The notes: a model not told the origin generated them from the letters alone. A DNA stretch of 64,000 nucleotides from Caprimulgus europaeus (GCA_907165065.1 OU015524.1:806001-870000); one strand, 5' to 3'; positions 24,760 to 37,800 are shown, numbered from the stretch's first letter. Made by a program: numbers and translations.

Positions 24760-25250
24760 AAAGAATAGATTTTTTAAAATTGTTATTTTCAGAAGGCTGT
24801 GCACTTCCTCTGTTTTATTTAAATATATTTCTTACGCTTTTCCTGAACAGAGGAAAAGAAATATGTATTGTACAAAAGAATATAATACTCATCAGCTGCT
24901 AAAGAAAAACACTTGTGAAACAGGCAACATGTATAATATTTAAAATCGCTGTCACACATAATCTTGCTTTATGTCATTCAAAGCTTTTAAAGCTGCTCTC
25001 TGAGTAGGGATCAAATGTGTAAATGATATTCATGTTACAGTCAGTCTATAACTCTGATTGTCACTGTGATTTGCAAAGGAAAGTATAGGCATTCACAGCA
25101 ACCTAAATAGTATTTTCTTTTTCTCTTTGTTATAATCAAATGCTCACCTTTAGATTCAAATAATCTCATAATGACTAATGGGCAATGATCTCCTGGATTA
25201 GCAGCAGCACATTCTGTATCTCTTTGAGCTGCGATTACCATCTTTTTGGG
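24760..25250. promoter_or_regulatory. Candidate conserved non-coding block
   Basis: AT-rich, repeat-free sequence with evenly distributed TAAT/ATTA and TTTGCAAA-like words (for example GATTTGCAAAGG near 25069 and TCATAATGACTAATGG near 25166). There is no coding potential. It resembles developmental enhancer DNA by texture only. Confidence 0.3.
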
Positions 25251-28200
25251 GGGGATATCAATTTAAAGGTCAAGTGCTTTCATAAAAAAGGTGATTATCC
25301 AGTATTTCATATGTCGAACAAAAGCTTAGCAGGGTTCATTGTGTGTCAGTTTCTTTTGTATATAGCACATATGCAGCGAAATGGATCGCTTAATTATCTA
25401 ACTACCTGTCTTGGGGAAGGTATGTGACCGTGAATAGGAGCTGTCAGAGAGGTACTCTGCTTTGCTTGGGATATTTAATCAATTACTGTAATGATTGCAG
25501 GTTGTAAGTTGGCTTTTTAAAAATAGGCAAAAATTTAAATTACTTTTGTGCCAGCAGCCAGGGATTTGGTTATAAATGGGTGATTTTATTGGGAATGGAA
25601 CATGGAACGAAGATGAAAAGGAGAAAGGAACAAAACGGGGCCAAGCTCGTGTCTGATCTCTTTCTCTTGCCTTTCAATTCTTGTACTGTTCTTTTACAAC
25701 CCAGGAAAGTATTCTGTTTCTCAGACGTGATAAAAATGGCTGGGGCTATATTTAGAACAAATCCAAGCAAGTGAAGTTGAAGCTGGTTTTATCCACTCGC
25801 TTTTTTAATTCCTATTATTTTTTCTGGTGGAATTTTATGGGTTACTTTTCCAGTTTAATATAGTTGGAGCTATCTTAAATATATTCAGTCAAAAGCTCTA
25901 GCAAAGCCATCACATTTCTGTTTTTTCTAGCTCATTCTTTTTTCCTCTTGTAAGGTAGCTTTCTAACAGCTGAAGAAATTCTCGTTTGTAAATATGGATT
26001 ACTGCCTTAGTTTGTACATGGTGGTTTCGTTTATGGATTATTATTATTTTTTTAGTCACATCCTTTTTTCTACTGATGTGCCTACCATTTGCCAATTAAT
26101 TAATGTGTGTTTGATCTACTGCAGTTCAAGGAACACTTCCTGTCGGTGGTTTACTGCCGGGTGTTGTGGGGGTTCTCTTGGTCACTTTACATGGCATGGG
26201 TACATCTCCCTTCCTAGGACAGAAACTTTTAGAATTCAATAGGAATAATTGATGCCCAGCAAATACACTGGGAGTGCTGGATCATTAACACCCTTTCTTG
26301 TTCTTAAAACAAAATTCACTATATGCAAGGAAAAGGTCTTTGTGTGGGGTACAGCTTGGACTTCTGTACAAACAGAGATCACCGCTGAAAAATAAAAGGC
26401 ATATATCTGGGTGACCATATGTTGGGAAGATTTTTTTCAAATGCTTTTGATAAATCAAGAGGTTCTTGCCTTTTTAAAAAAGTGAAATGTCTCTAAAAAT
26501 ATAATTTCCAAATAAAAAAATCCTATTACTGTTGTAGAGGGTATCTCATAAATACTTCAAACATCCCAAGGAGGCTGGGAGTTGTAATGCCTTTCTCATT
26601 TCTGCAGACTAACTGAGGATAACCTTTTTATCTGCTGAGGGGGAGGAGGAGACTGGGAGTTTTAGAGCATCACACATTAATATGAAAAAAAAAAAGAAGA
26701 AAAAAACCTGCATGAGTTTTCATTAGTGTTATTGTATATTAGTCCCACTCCACACATGAAAGTTTTTCTTTAATTATATGAGAGATGAGTACCAGCACAG
26801 TTAAGATAATTCACTTGATGTACAGTGCCAAAAACCTGTGTTTGTGTTTCAGTCCCCGCAGAGTGTTATTACCTAGTGCCTAGGTGAACATCCGCGGTTT
26901 AAACAATAGACATCAGCTATTCTTCAGCTTTGCTTTGCTTTAAAAGGGTTTTCCTTGTGGCTGCACACATGGTAAATCTTTAACTTCAAGTGTCCTTCTG
27001 TGGTGACCAACTAAAATATTAGCAAAATAAATGTTTTATGGGAAAACGTTGGCAGAAACCCCAGCAGAAACAGGTGGTATTGGGTTATTTCAATATAATG
27101 TAATGATGCAGCCAGGTTTCCATCTGGACAGCATGTGGTTCTGTCTACTTAGAGAGTATCAAAGAGTGTGAGTATGCACCAGGGATAATGGTGGTGCACA
27201 AAAGGGTAGCTGGATGGCTACTTTACAAAATAATAGTCAGGGTTCTGGGTCCTCTGGGTTAAATACTTTTACTGTCAGAATCTGAATTTCTTCATAAAAT
27301 ATTAAAGATGAAGCAAACCTCTGACATGCAATACCGAGCCGTGTAATTATAAAGCAGTTCCTGGAAGCCAAGTATTGTTCACATTATAGCTAGGCGTTTA
27401 TTATAAAAGAGTTCATTACCCTTGGAAGCTAAGGCATATTTCAGAGAGAGAGCCCTGGAACAGAGGCACTTCAGCAAGCTATGCTGTGAGAGGAAAAAAG
27501 CCCCAAGGAAGCTGAGCAGAGTGTAGTTAGGAAATGGGAGAGGAATGAGAGGATACACGACTGCTAAGAGCTGAATCTGTGCCTAGTGCACCAGATACTC
27601 ATCTGGAGTAGATGGCTCCATCCTCTGTGACTTCAGCGTAGGCATGCTGAACTACACCAGGTAAGGCATTCTGAGCCTAGTACCAGAGGTGGTTTTCCTT
27701 TTGGCTGGCAGCTGCTCTCACAACCCACAGGGCACACTTTGCAAAGATCAGCCACAGACCATCTTCACATCTGTGTGCTTTCTGTCCAGGCAGGCTGAAT
27801 CCCATCACAGACACCGGCAAAGGCTTAACTGGGGCCAGGATTTACCCTGTTGCTGCATGTAGGGGTGGATTTGGAAAATACCTTTGTAAAATATCTTCTC
27901 TTGTGGGCAAGAGTGTAAGAAGGTAGTTTGTGGGGTAAGAGAAGGAGGAGAAACAAACTCCCTTGGGGCTGTCAGCAGGAGCAGAGCTGACACAGGGCTG
28001 TTTCCATCACCTGGAAGTGTGGAGCAGTGCCTCAGCTGTATCCCACGGGAAACAGGGCTGTTCATGAACACCAGGGCCTGATTCTTCACCGCCTTTGTAT
28101 TTGTGCACGTTTACTCCTGGTTTACAGTATCAGTCAGCTTGATAGCGTTTGACACCCCGCGTCATTTGCTCAGCACAAGAGTAAATCATAGAAGCAGGGC

Positions 28201-28270
28201 TGAGGAAAATTAAGAGCAGGTCTCAGGCTGCCGTGAATCACACAGCCTTGTGGTCTTCTCTGATGATCCA
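25251..28270. other. Non-coding stretch
   Basis: Mostly AT-rich single-copy-looking sequence. There is a weak inverted arrangement at 27580-27680 (ATCTGGAGTA against AACTACACCAG) that may be another diverged fold-back copy. A-rich runs lie near 26686-26706. I see no exon. Confidence 0.5.
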
Positions 28271-28299
28271 GTGATTTGCACCAGCTGAGGAACTGGCCC
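28271..28299 (+). repeat. Isolated arm of the fold-back repeat
   Basis: GTGATTTGCACCAGCTGAGG followed by AACTGGCCC matches the 18361-18390 arm at most positions, with the same core CCAGCTGAGGA. The partner arm is not clear, although 28080-28160 may hold decayed sequence of the same element. Confidence 0.5.
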
Positions 28300-31200
28300 A
28301 GGCACTTTTTCTCTGCTGATCTGTCACTCCTATAGATGTATGTGTTAACAATCTCCATTTCTCTTTTTCCCTTGCACATGGATGACCTGATTACACTGGA
28401 AACAGTTGTTTCTGCCATGGTGAAGAACCACCCAAAAGTTTAGGGTGCTGGCCAGCAGCCCTTGGCAGCTAGAGATCAACATGCTGCTGCCATTAATCGG
28501 TAGTACTACACAGAGGTGCCAAGAGCCGTGGAAAATATGAGATGACATCCAGCAACTGATGAATGTCATGATTAAAAGATCAGCAAAGTATTTAACAGTA
28601 ATGGGTAGTGGACAGTTTTTGGAAGAAACAACCCTTTCCTTTCTGTTCAGATGATATTAAAAAAAAAAAAAAAGTACATGCACCTGACAGTGAGGATAGT
28701 ACCTCTCTGTGCCAGGTCTAGGTCCCTGCCCCCTTTCCTCAGCAAATCCCACCTCTAGTTCTCATCCATAATGCCTATATGGAGAGAAAATGCAGTTAGA
28801 ACCGGTACCAAGTGCCAGCGTCTCAGGCCTTGATCCAGACCACTTAGGAAAATGAAGATCCTCCCCTACCAGTGCCATCCCATTTACACTGACGCTGCAG
28901 CTTGTGGTCTCAGGTTGCACACGTGCTTTGCTGGATCAGGGTGCTGGGTGGTTTTCCTGGAGCTGCAGTGCCTTCAGGTGAGCCACGTGCTGGTCTGGCC
29001 TCAGTTTATCGTTTGGTTTAACCACGTTCACAGTGCCTCCTGTGGGGATCCAGCCTTGGGGTGCTGTGTTCCATTTCCATTCCCTTTGCCCTCTGAGATC
29101 CACGGATGAACCGCACTGTTCACATTACTTTGTACAAGTGGGGGGCTGTGGCCTTCTTTCAAGGGAAATCTTTTCAGCAAACTGAAAGGATTGATGGATA
29201 ACCAGTCCTCCTCCCAGTTCAGACCTGTGGCTACTCAGGCCCTGTGTTTGTGCAGCTTCTTCCCTTCCTTTCTGAAAATAAAGCCATGCCCAGCATCAAG
29301 GCTGACTTGTTCCTCCCCTTGTCACGAGACTGGAGTTGCTCGGGCAGCAGAGAGTTTATCCAGAGCCAATTAAGAAGGGGAAGAAAGCAACAAAACAAGT
29401 TGTAAATGGTTCTTGAAGTCTCCACAGGAGCCTCAAATGAATGACTTGTGACAGCAAACAGGCTGGAGGTACAGGGATTGTGGATGTGGATGCACATGGC
29501 TGTTCATCTACATCCTGATTACAACAGTGATTTAATTGGTCTGGCTCAAGGCTTCCTGGCTGCGTGGGAATTTGAATTTTGTTGTCCCAAGGACGAGAAG
29601 AGCTGATCTGAGAAAGTCCCTGATCTGAGTGTTAACAATGTCAGAGTGGGGAAAAAAATGGGGAGGAGGGTATGACCAGCCACCAACCTTATTTCAAAGC
29701 TCTGTCCATCTCCTGCCTCCATCATGTTGGTGGAACAGCCTTTTGCCACTTGCTTTTGCAGTGCTCTGTGCCTAACGCCAACCTGTGAGCACAGGTAGAG
29801 CTAAAGTACAGTACTGCATGGTGAGGGTTTGAGAGTCCCGAGGAAGTAAGATGGAACTGGGTACGTTCCCTCCTGCTCAGAGAAATTTTCATTTGGAGAG
29901 TCCTGTCTGGGGAGGGAACATGTTTGCTTCTGATCTGGAAACAACCAAGGGAGTTCAGCGGTGCCTCCTCTGAGGAGGCTGTCAGCTCACAGCGAGCAAG
30001 CGCCTGATGTTGCGAGGAGGAGGAGGGAGAAGGGGGAAATCAGCAATTCTCTGGAGAAGCAGGAGCCTTAGCTGTAAAAACAGTCCTAAATTGGGGCCTA
30101 ATATCCCCCCCTGCCACACCTGTATTAACAAGAGAGCAACTCCTTCGGGCGCTGAGTCAGGCGGAACGAGAAGTCGTTACCGTCCGCTTGTGAGAAGGGA
30201 GCAGATGGTCTCCGCGCAGTTCCAAGTGTGTGGGAGATTAAGTCATGAAGCACACACAGCAGGAGAGGGAGATTAAGGATCTCTGTTGGGTGACACGAGA
30301 GCGAATGAGCTAGCAAGCAGTGCCGTGGTTTCTGCTGGCACAGCATCTCTGTGCTGAGGGACAGGACGCCTGGAGGTGTCAGTGGAGGGGACACGGGGTT
30401 CCCACTCCGCTTGGTGTTGGTGCTCTGGTGGGATTTGTTTTAAAGGTGCGACTGGTTGTACAGGGAACAGGCGGGCAAAGGGTGTCTGTGGAAGGAGCTG
30501 GTTTTCCCAAAGCGATAGGATTTGTCACAGCTTTGTTCCACGTGTAGGGGTGTGACACCAGCTTAGTTCTAAGCTTTCTGGAAAGATTCAGGTAGGAAGC
30601 TTCCATTTTCCATTCTGCAATAAACCTCTGTCATCACAAATAGACCTGTGACTTTGCAGAGCTTTTGTTTTGCTTCCTAACTCCATGATAGTGGTCATGA
30701 CCCCCTAAAACACTTGGTCAAGCTCTGGGTCTCTTTGTGATGGGCATGGTCCAGAAATACTGTTCTTACCCAAAAAGCAGTGGAGGTTCCTCAGCTGCCA
30801 GCCAGCCTCTTGCCAGTGACAGAGGCAGCCCGGGCTCTTGGCTGTGGGCTGGTGTACAGAGGAGGTCTGCCCCAGGGTAAGGCTGCTCCTCTGCGGTCTC
30901 ACAGCCCGGGAGCGAGGGTGGCACAGAGGGTGCAGTGCAGGAGGCTGACTCGAAAGCACAGCTCACGATATAAATGCCCACCAGGGACAGATTGGTCGCT
31001 GGATTCTTCACAGTACCTGCTGATTTCCTTGGCCCTGTTGGTTGATGGGTACATCGCATCTCCTCAGCACGTCTGAGGTTTCCACTTGAAGCCCATGCAC
31101 AGCTTTGCTTAAAGATCTTTGAGAACAGACCCAGAGGCTCTCAGGGGACAAACCCCACCTCTCTCCAGAAACATGGCAGGCGCAGGAGAGTCCATTCCTG

Positions 31201-31869
31201 TTCCCAAGAGGGCACAAATTCAGAGCTGCCTTTGAATTTGAAGGCTCTCCACTCCTGTTTTGATAAATGTAAACCACCTGCTATTTGCTGAATTGGGGTC
31301 GTGCCCGTGTCTGCCACCCTGGTTCAGAGGTCTGCATCTCAAAGGACCTTTGGTTCATTTTGGGTCTGTGTGGAGTGGAGAAAGTGTGGGCAGCTGGCCT
31401 CGTTCCAAAGCAGTTCATCAATCCGTAATGTTTTCAAGAAAGTTTTATTTTGCCGCTGTGTCTACTAAAGAGTTTAAGGCTGCCTTGGCAGAGGATCAAA
31501 ACCTGTGTTCTTTGGTACTGAACTGACTTCATAAGGGCTTGCAGCATGGACTCAATTAAGCCTAAAAAATCGGGAAGGTGTGTCTTTCTGGTCTTCACAT
31601 TAAATGCATGCTGGCTCTCAAGTGTTGTGGAGTTGAACGTGTGCCATGTTTTGAAGCCAATATGTTTGAAAGCCCACGAAGAAACGTACTATGCTACATA
31701 TCATATATCTCCTGGAAACAACCTGAGGTATAATTATATCTTCTCCTGCCATGAGAGACGCTAGTAAGTGCTTCCAGTAAAAGCTTATGAAGGTGCATCC
31801 TAAAAGCAAGGGCAAAGAGTTGCAGAATGTTATTATTTATCATTGAGGAACATTGCAAAACTCTCCGTC
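28300..31869. other. Non-coding stretch
   Basis: Includes A15 at 28659-28673. Locally GC-rich areas at 29880-30560 and 30780-30960 carry many short open frames without recognisable domains. CGCTGAGTCAGGC near 30149 is a partial Maf/AP-1-type site. No exon is supported. Confidence 0.5.
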
Positions 31870-32455
31870 TTCATTTTATTGGAACCCTGGCTGAGTGTTG
31901 AAAGACATAATAAAAACAATCAGTATATTCTCATTTTTCTGTGTGAAAAGATGAAGTCATGGCATATGGTCAGCTCACCAGTGCTGTTAATAATAAACCA
32001 CAGATAATTAAGCACTGATTTATTCCTCTACGTAAGTGAAACAAATTGCTTTAACGGCTTTTGCTGAGGACCATCTAGTCAGATGGATTATGTATAGGAA
32101 GTTCAAACTAAAAATTATTAGAGATCATATTTCAGTGTGGTGAAGGTTTATGGTAGAAACAATTAGAAACCTAACAGAATGTGTCCTGTATTCTCTTTGA
32201 TGGAAAATCAGTTATTAATCTGGGGAAAAGTCTAATTCTCAACACAGCTGCTCCCCTTGCTCTACTGCACCAGATTTAAGCTGGATAAAAATGGAAACAT
32301 GTTTAAAAAATTGATCATAGCTTATAATAGCAATAATCACCTTGAAATTGGTTGTTACTCCAGTTAATGAACAGAGTATTAGAGCATAAAATGCCCTCAG
32401 ATTCCCTCAGGCTATTAACTAACAAGCTGGTTGTTAACCGCTGGTCAGATAGTAT
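31870..32455. promoter_or_regulatory. Candidate conserved non-coding block
   Basis: AT-rich, repeat-free sequence densely supplied with TTAAT/ATTAA words (AACAATCAGTATATTC near 31915, AGATAATTAAGCACTG near 32003, TCAGTTATTAATCTGG near 32209, CCAGTTAATGAACAG near 32359). It gives no open frame of note on the plus strand. Texture suggests a long developmental enhancer block. This is inference. Confidence 0.32.
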
Positions 32456-32507
32456 CTTTATTTGGTGACTGTGTTTCAAAGACACGGAAGGGATCCTGGG
32501 AAGCTGT

Positions 32508-32553
32508 GGGATGGGGTGGGGTGGGATGAGGTGGGATGGGGTGGGATGGGGTG
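32508..32553 (+). repeat. G-rich (GGGATGGGGT)n microsatellite
   Basis: Imperfect 10-bp units of GGGATGGGGT, with four or more G-runs of three to four bases on the plus strand, enough for a G-quadruplex. The minus strand gives an open frame rich in HP and PHPTP words, which is an artefact. Confidence 0.9.
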
Positions 32554-33285
32554 CTTGCTTGGGCTGGGACCTTGGGCAGATTATCTCCAGCGTGAGCCTC
32601 CCCTTTCCCCACGCCTGCAGCCCAGCTCCTTGGAGCAGCCTTACGGGTGCGGGTGAGAGCCGTGCTGCCGGCTGTAAGCTCCCCGCAGGGGTTCCCCGGG
32701 GAGGGATCCCCAGCTGAGGCAGGGCAGCCTGTGGTGGGGTGCTGGGGGTCTCATAGCCCCTGAGCTCTGTGTGAGCACAGGCTTGGCTTGGCTGGTCAGG
32801 ATGGAGAGGTCTTTTCCGAAACGTGTCCTGGCGTTTTGCGCTCTCACTAGTAGCAGTGCTGCACTGTGGCAACGGAAAGGATGGCGCCAAATTTAAATCC
32901 CAGAAGAGGATGAAAAAAGGGAACGAATTCCAGGCTTTGCCCCTCAGTGCATTCAGTGTGGGTGCAATCTGCACACAAAAACAGGTTCCAGCTTTTTAAA
33001 GCGTTTGCTGCCTCTGTGGTTGTATTTGTTTTGCCCATTCTCCTCTCTGGTTTCTATGCTTGGAGGACAGGCTCCCCGTTCGTGTACCAGCAGGATATTT
33101 GGTAAGCTGGTTCGTGAGCTGAGCTGTGCCTTCCTTAGAAGGCTGCAGATCTTCCTGTCCTCTGAACCGAAATCCTCCTTCAGTCTTGTGGTGTCCGACT
33201 GCCAGCGGCTTTCCAGCTCTGGATTGCCACACAACCCAGGTTCTCCAGGAGACCACCAGATTGAACACTGCTATTTCAGACTCTG
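32554..33285. other. Non-coding, moderately GC-rich
   Basis: Short overlapping open frames on both strands, none with recognisable features. No dispersed repeat seen. Confidence 0.5.
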
Positions 33286-33531
33286 AAGTTCTCTCTGGTC
33301 TTTGAGTTAGGAACGGTGTAGGGAGATGTATGTTGCAGAAAAGACAGGAATGGTTCAGTTGGTTGTACTGAGCTTTGTCTGATCTGTGTTCATGACTTGA
33401 TGCTTTGCAAGTTCTCTCTGGTCTTTGAGTTAGAAACGCTGTAGGAAGACGCAGGGTTGCAGAAAAATCAGGAGTGGTTCATTTTATCATACTGAGCTGT
33501 GCATAATCCGTGTTCCTTCTTTGTATTGCTC
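33286..33531 (+). repeat. Tandem duplication, 123-bp unit, two copies
   Basis: AAGTTCTCTCTGGTCTTTGA begins at 33286 and again at 33409, and similarity runs through the unit (TTGCAGAAAA, TACTGAGCT and GTGTTC are shared in order). The copies look roughly 80% alike by eye, so the duplication is not recent. There is no coding frame. Confidence 0.88.
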
Positions 33532-34419
33532 ACGTAGCTCCTTACCAAATCCTGGCTGGTGTGGAGATACTGCTTTTGTTTGGATGCTCGTTGCTTTCTG
33601 AGCTGTGAAGTAGGAAGGGGCTAATAAAATGATATCACTGGAATTGCCTCCGCTAACCTAAAGATTCAGTTGTGCCTACTGGGGTTTTCTGGTGTTCATA
33701 AATTTATGGTTTACTAGTCAGAGCTTTAGTATCTTTGGAAAACTTAATGTCAGAGAGCATTTATGACTAACCTGGTGTCTTGGTCCCAGGAGTCTGAAGT
33801 AATAGGAGAAAATTTCACTGTGGCACATGCTATATTTAGGTATTTTTTTCAGCACTGTTGAGGCCCTTGTTCCTAAAGAAATAGCTCTTTACCAGAACTG
33901 GTTGAAATTTGTGGCAGCAAATTTTTTCCCATGACATGTGACGTGTCCTCGACATTAAAAATGCACATGGAAAAAAGTGGGCCATTTTGATTAAATTTCT
34001 GAGTATTTGATGGGAAAGGTTAAAACAAAACATTATTTCTTGACCAATACCTGGCTTATAGCATTAGAGAGGTTTGTTGTGCAGACCACCACAGGCTTTT
34101 TATGGGGCTTAAAAGAAGTTTATATCATGCTACAACTTCAAATATAATTACGCTAGCTCAGAAAATGCTTCACAGACATAAAACTCCGTGTGTCAGCCTC
34201 TGGTTTCGATGTCTTGGGTGCAAGAAGAACAGCATTTCCAGGTTGCAAATACTCCGTGGTCTGTTGCGACCTTTTAAACTTCCCTGATCAAACTGAAGAG
34301 AGGCAACTTGCTCAGTATAACCTCTGTTGAGTAGAAGACTTAAAATAGCTTTTTTTTTTTTCCTTTGTTTTTACAATATTCAGGCATAAGTTATTGTAAC
34401 TTAATTTCCCACCATGGTG
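33532..34419. other. Non-coding, no feature seen
   Basis: AT-rich sequence with a T run at 34350-34361. No exon or repeat recognised. Confidence 0.5.
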
Positions 34420-34748
34420 TCAACCTCTCTTTTCTCCTCCTGCATGGGCCATGCTCTGCTGCCGGGTCTGGCAGTTCACCGGGAGCTGTGGGGCAGGCTC
34501 TGGCAGCGGTGGAAGGCTCAGCCCCATGGCTTGGGGGAGCTGTGGGGTTGCCCTGTTTGGCTAGTGGAGCTGTGGGGCTCAGCCCTGTGGCACTCAGTTT
34601 GGGGAAGGCTGTGGCCCAGGCTGCTGCACCAAGGTGGGGAGCTGTGAGCGGGGCAGGGGCTGGGCAGTGGCTGTCACACCAGGGTCAGCAGGCACAGGGA
34701 TGAGGCAGGGCCAGGGTGAGAGGTGCCAGCCCTCCATCCATTAGGGCA
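34420..34748. other. GC-rich block with recurring GAGCTGTGGGG
   Basis: The motif GAGCTGTGGGG recurs near 34483, 34537 and 34567 with related GGCTCAGCCC(C/T) words, suggesting an eroded GC-rich tandem array. Open frames here (34365-34703, 34414-34647) encode G/A/W/L-rich peptides with no known domain and are best read as composition effects. Confidence 0.5.
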
Positions 34749-34872
34749 GCACAGGGTGGTTGGGAGTCCCAGGTGAGGCCCATCAGGGCAATTAAGGCTC
34801 ATTAGTGCCAGCGCAGGGTGGTTGGGAGTCTCAGGTGAGGCCCGTCAGGGCAATTAAGGCTCATTAGTGCCC
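34749..34872 (+). repeat. Tandem duplication, 62-bp unit, two copies
   Basis: Two adjacent copies share GGGTGGTTGGGAGTC and CAGGGCAATTAAGGCTCATT and differ at about three positions. The flanks carry a few further bases of the unit, so the array may once have been longer. High identity suggests a younger event than the 123-bp duplication upstream. Confidence 0.93.
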
Positions 34873-37800
34873 TCAGGAGCCTGACAGCACGGTGTGGGTT
34901 TTCCTTGGCCGTGCTCTCTTCTTGGGGAAGTTTCATTTGTATAAAAATAAGAGATTTGCTTTTCTGAGAAGGGATGTTTGTGGGTGCACTGAAGGTAGGC
35001 ATGTAGGACAGCCTGTTTCTAGGCTCTGCTCTAGGAAACATTTAAATTTTCATGTCATAATGCTGTCATTAATATTATCATTTGAGGAAAGTGAGAACAA
35101 TATTTCTACCTGCAGGTGTTTTGCCATGGTGCATGGTGCCTGGGAAGGAAGTGAGGGATGGACTGCAGTCTCTGTGGGTGAAAGCAGGACTACGAAGTAG
35201 TAAGTCTCTGTCTTCTTTATATCTGACTTTTGTTTTATCAGTGGAAGTGTCTGTGTCAAATGAAATGAGTTGGGGTTTTTTTGAAGTCTGGATTTTGTTG
35301 GCTCAATGAGATAAAAATTAAACCCATTCAAATTCAGTTCAGCTTGAACTGAAGGGGTTTTTCTTTTTTTTCTTAGTTTTCATTCAGCTGCCAAATTGAA
35401 ATGATTCACACAGTGCTACCTGACAGTTTGTTGGAGAAATAGTCTTCTGAAAAATGCAGAAGCTTGTTTTGACAAAAGATCTGTGGTTTGCTCTGTGGAA
35501 GACAAAATGCTTTGTCCAGAATTGAGTGAAAACTGTTAGAATTGCAGTAATTTTAATAGGCTTCATCCCAAATCCCATAATGTTTTCTCTGTAGGTACAG
35601 CTACTCAGGCTACCTAATGAGCTCACTGTGCTGATCTAAATGCCCAGGTTAAAATGCTATTGAAAGTATAATGATGTTGTTAAAATGTAAACAGGATTTT
35701 CTGTTTCTGTTATAAAGTACCTGAAACTTTTCAAGGGAATGAGTCATTCGGTTCCTACTGTGTTGTGCTTGAGGTGCTGCAGGTCACTGTGGTAGGAAAT
35801 GAAGTGTGCTCCAGTTATCATGAGTTAGTTGTGAGGACAGAGCAAGGCTTTTTGGGTTTTGGTTTGCTTTTCTGTTTGTTTAAAGTTGTGGTTGATAATA
35901 TTGAGCAAAACTGTTGTAGTTAGAACTCCTTGAGAGACCTGTGTCCAGCAGCCACAGTGAAAGCTCTCCTCTGACTGAGGATACTTACATCAACACCAAA
36001 GCAGGAGCCTGCTTAAGCCAGCTCGTCTTTCCAGTTTGCCATGTTTTGGTTCAGAGAACAAAACAAGGGTATGAAGCAGCTACAGAAAAGGCACATGTGG
36101 AAAAAATACTTTCAGAGGTGAACTTCCAATTTTAATTTTGAGTAAGAACTGCCTTTGCTGATAGCCTTGGATAGGTGGAGCTGTCGCTGAAGTACACTTG
36201 GGTGTGAACAAGGCTGGTTGATCTTGCCTCCAACTAGCCTTCAGATAAACTTGATTGTGGTGTAGCACCCCAACCCTGGAGGGAAGTACCACAGAGGGGT
36301 TTTTCTGGTGGTGGTGAAAACTCAAGAAATGCCTTTATTTCTCCTGACGCTGTTGCTATAACTGTTAAGAAAATGGTTTGCAATGTAGCAGTGGTTGGAT
36401 CTCCTCATCCCCACAGGTGTAATGAACTGGCATTTTACTGCTTAGCTCTGTTTCCTCTACTAACAATCTGCAAGGAGGTGTTTTCCTGAGAGGTTACTGA
36501 AACCTGGAGAGACAAAAAACCAGGACTGAGCAACTGCATTTACTGATTTGTTTCAGCACTGTAAAGGTGTTGCCTTTAGTCATTTTATTAAGGAATCAAC
36601 TTTCTGTGAAGAACTGGTAGCAGAAGAAATGACATCATGGGACAGAAAGGAAATTTAGGAACTGCAGTAGAGACACCAGGGGCCACAGCTGGAGGTAGAA
36701 AGATATGAAAGCTGGGAGAAGTTTGAGTTTCTCTAAGCTACACAGAGTAGAATTGGGAGAGAAAGAGACAAAAAAAAAAGCAGCTTAATATGAATGTTAT
36801 TTCCAGAAACATAGTTTTCCCCATGAAGTTTAAAACTCTTGATTCTGTGTGATGTGTGTCTTAGCTGGAGTGGAAGAATGGTGGGCTGGGGCTGGATTCT
36901 TCTGAATCTCTGAAGAGGTGCTCATGGTGAGGCTTTTGGAGCTCAGTTATGTACCTAAGTAAGGATGAGACTTTGGAAAGAAAAGAAGAATAGACTTTTT
37001 CATGAACTTCAGCATGCAGTAAGCTCACTTTAGCAAAACAGAGGTGACAAGCAGTTGTTAGTTCATTCCTTGACCTTCACTGCAATAGTTTTGTATTCTG
37101 GCTTAGACAAAAGCCCAATTCCCCCATCAGCTCTGTTTTGGGAAAACAAGAAATTGAATGAAATCCCGGTGTTGAGTCTTATTACAGTTCTGCTGTTCAA
37201 GAACCCTGGTGCTAGCAATGCTCTTTTCAAGCTGCTCTCTGAGTATTTTTCTTCCCCAATCACTTTCTTCTTTTTCTTGGGTCTGTTTCCAGCTGAGTTC
37301 CATTGTGTTTTCACTGGAGTGTTTGGCTGAGCACCGCTCCTACTCACCAGCCCTTACAGTAGCAGAGTTTAGTGAACTCCTGCTTCTTGCCTTGTCCATC
37401 GTACAGCGTGTGCCTGGTCTGTATGTTCTCTTAAGAGGCCTCCTTGTGTGTGTGTGTCTGTCTGTCTGTACAGGCAGTGTGTCATCATTCAGTGCAGCAC
37501 TGAGCGGTTGTAGCTGCTAGCAGCAAAAGCAAACGGGTTGTGTGTGTTTGTGTGTGCAAGAACAGGCTCTATTAAAACTAGCTGCTTTCAGATGATATTA
37601 AACTCCTGCAGTAACTGCTCTCCTGGAACAGTGCGTTTGTTCCTGTGATGGGGTTTAGATTTGCACTTTATATTAAAGTTCTGCTTGTAAAAAGTTTATA
37701 AAAAGTTAATCATTAAGGAGTGCTACAGGTATAAACAGCTTGGCCTGCAGCACAGACTCTACACACATCTCTGAGGACTAAGTAACCATTTGTTTAGATA

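Noticed and set aside
32315..32974. 219-residue minus-strand frame rich in HP and PHPTP words
   Set aside because: It is driven by the G-rich microsatellite at 32.5 kb, and its flanking residues match nothing that I know.
36668..36690. CTCF-like word CACCAGGGGCCAC
   Set aside because: It has several mismatches at key positions of the CTCF core.
24978..37236. Shared 17-mer AAGCTGCTCTCTGAGTA at 24.98 and 37.22 kb
   Set aside because: Flanks do not align, and one such match is near what chance allows in this length.
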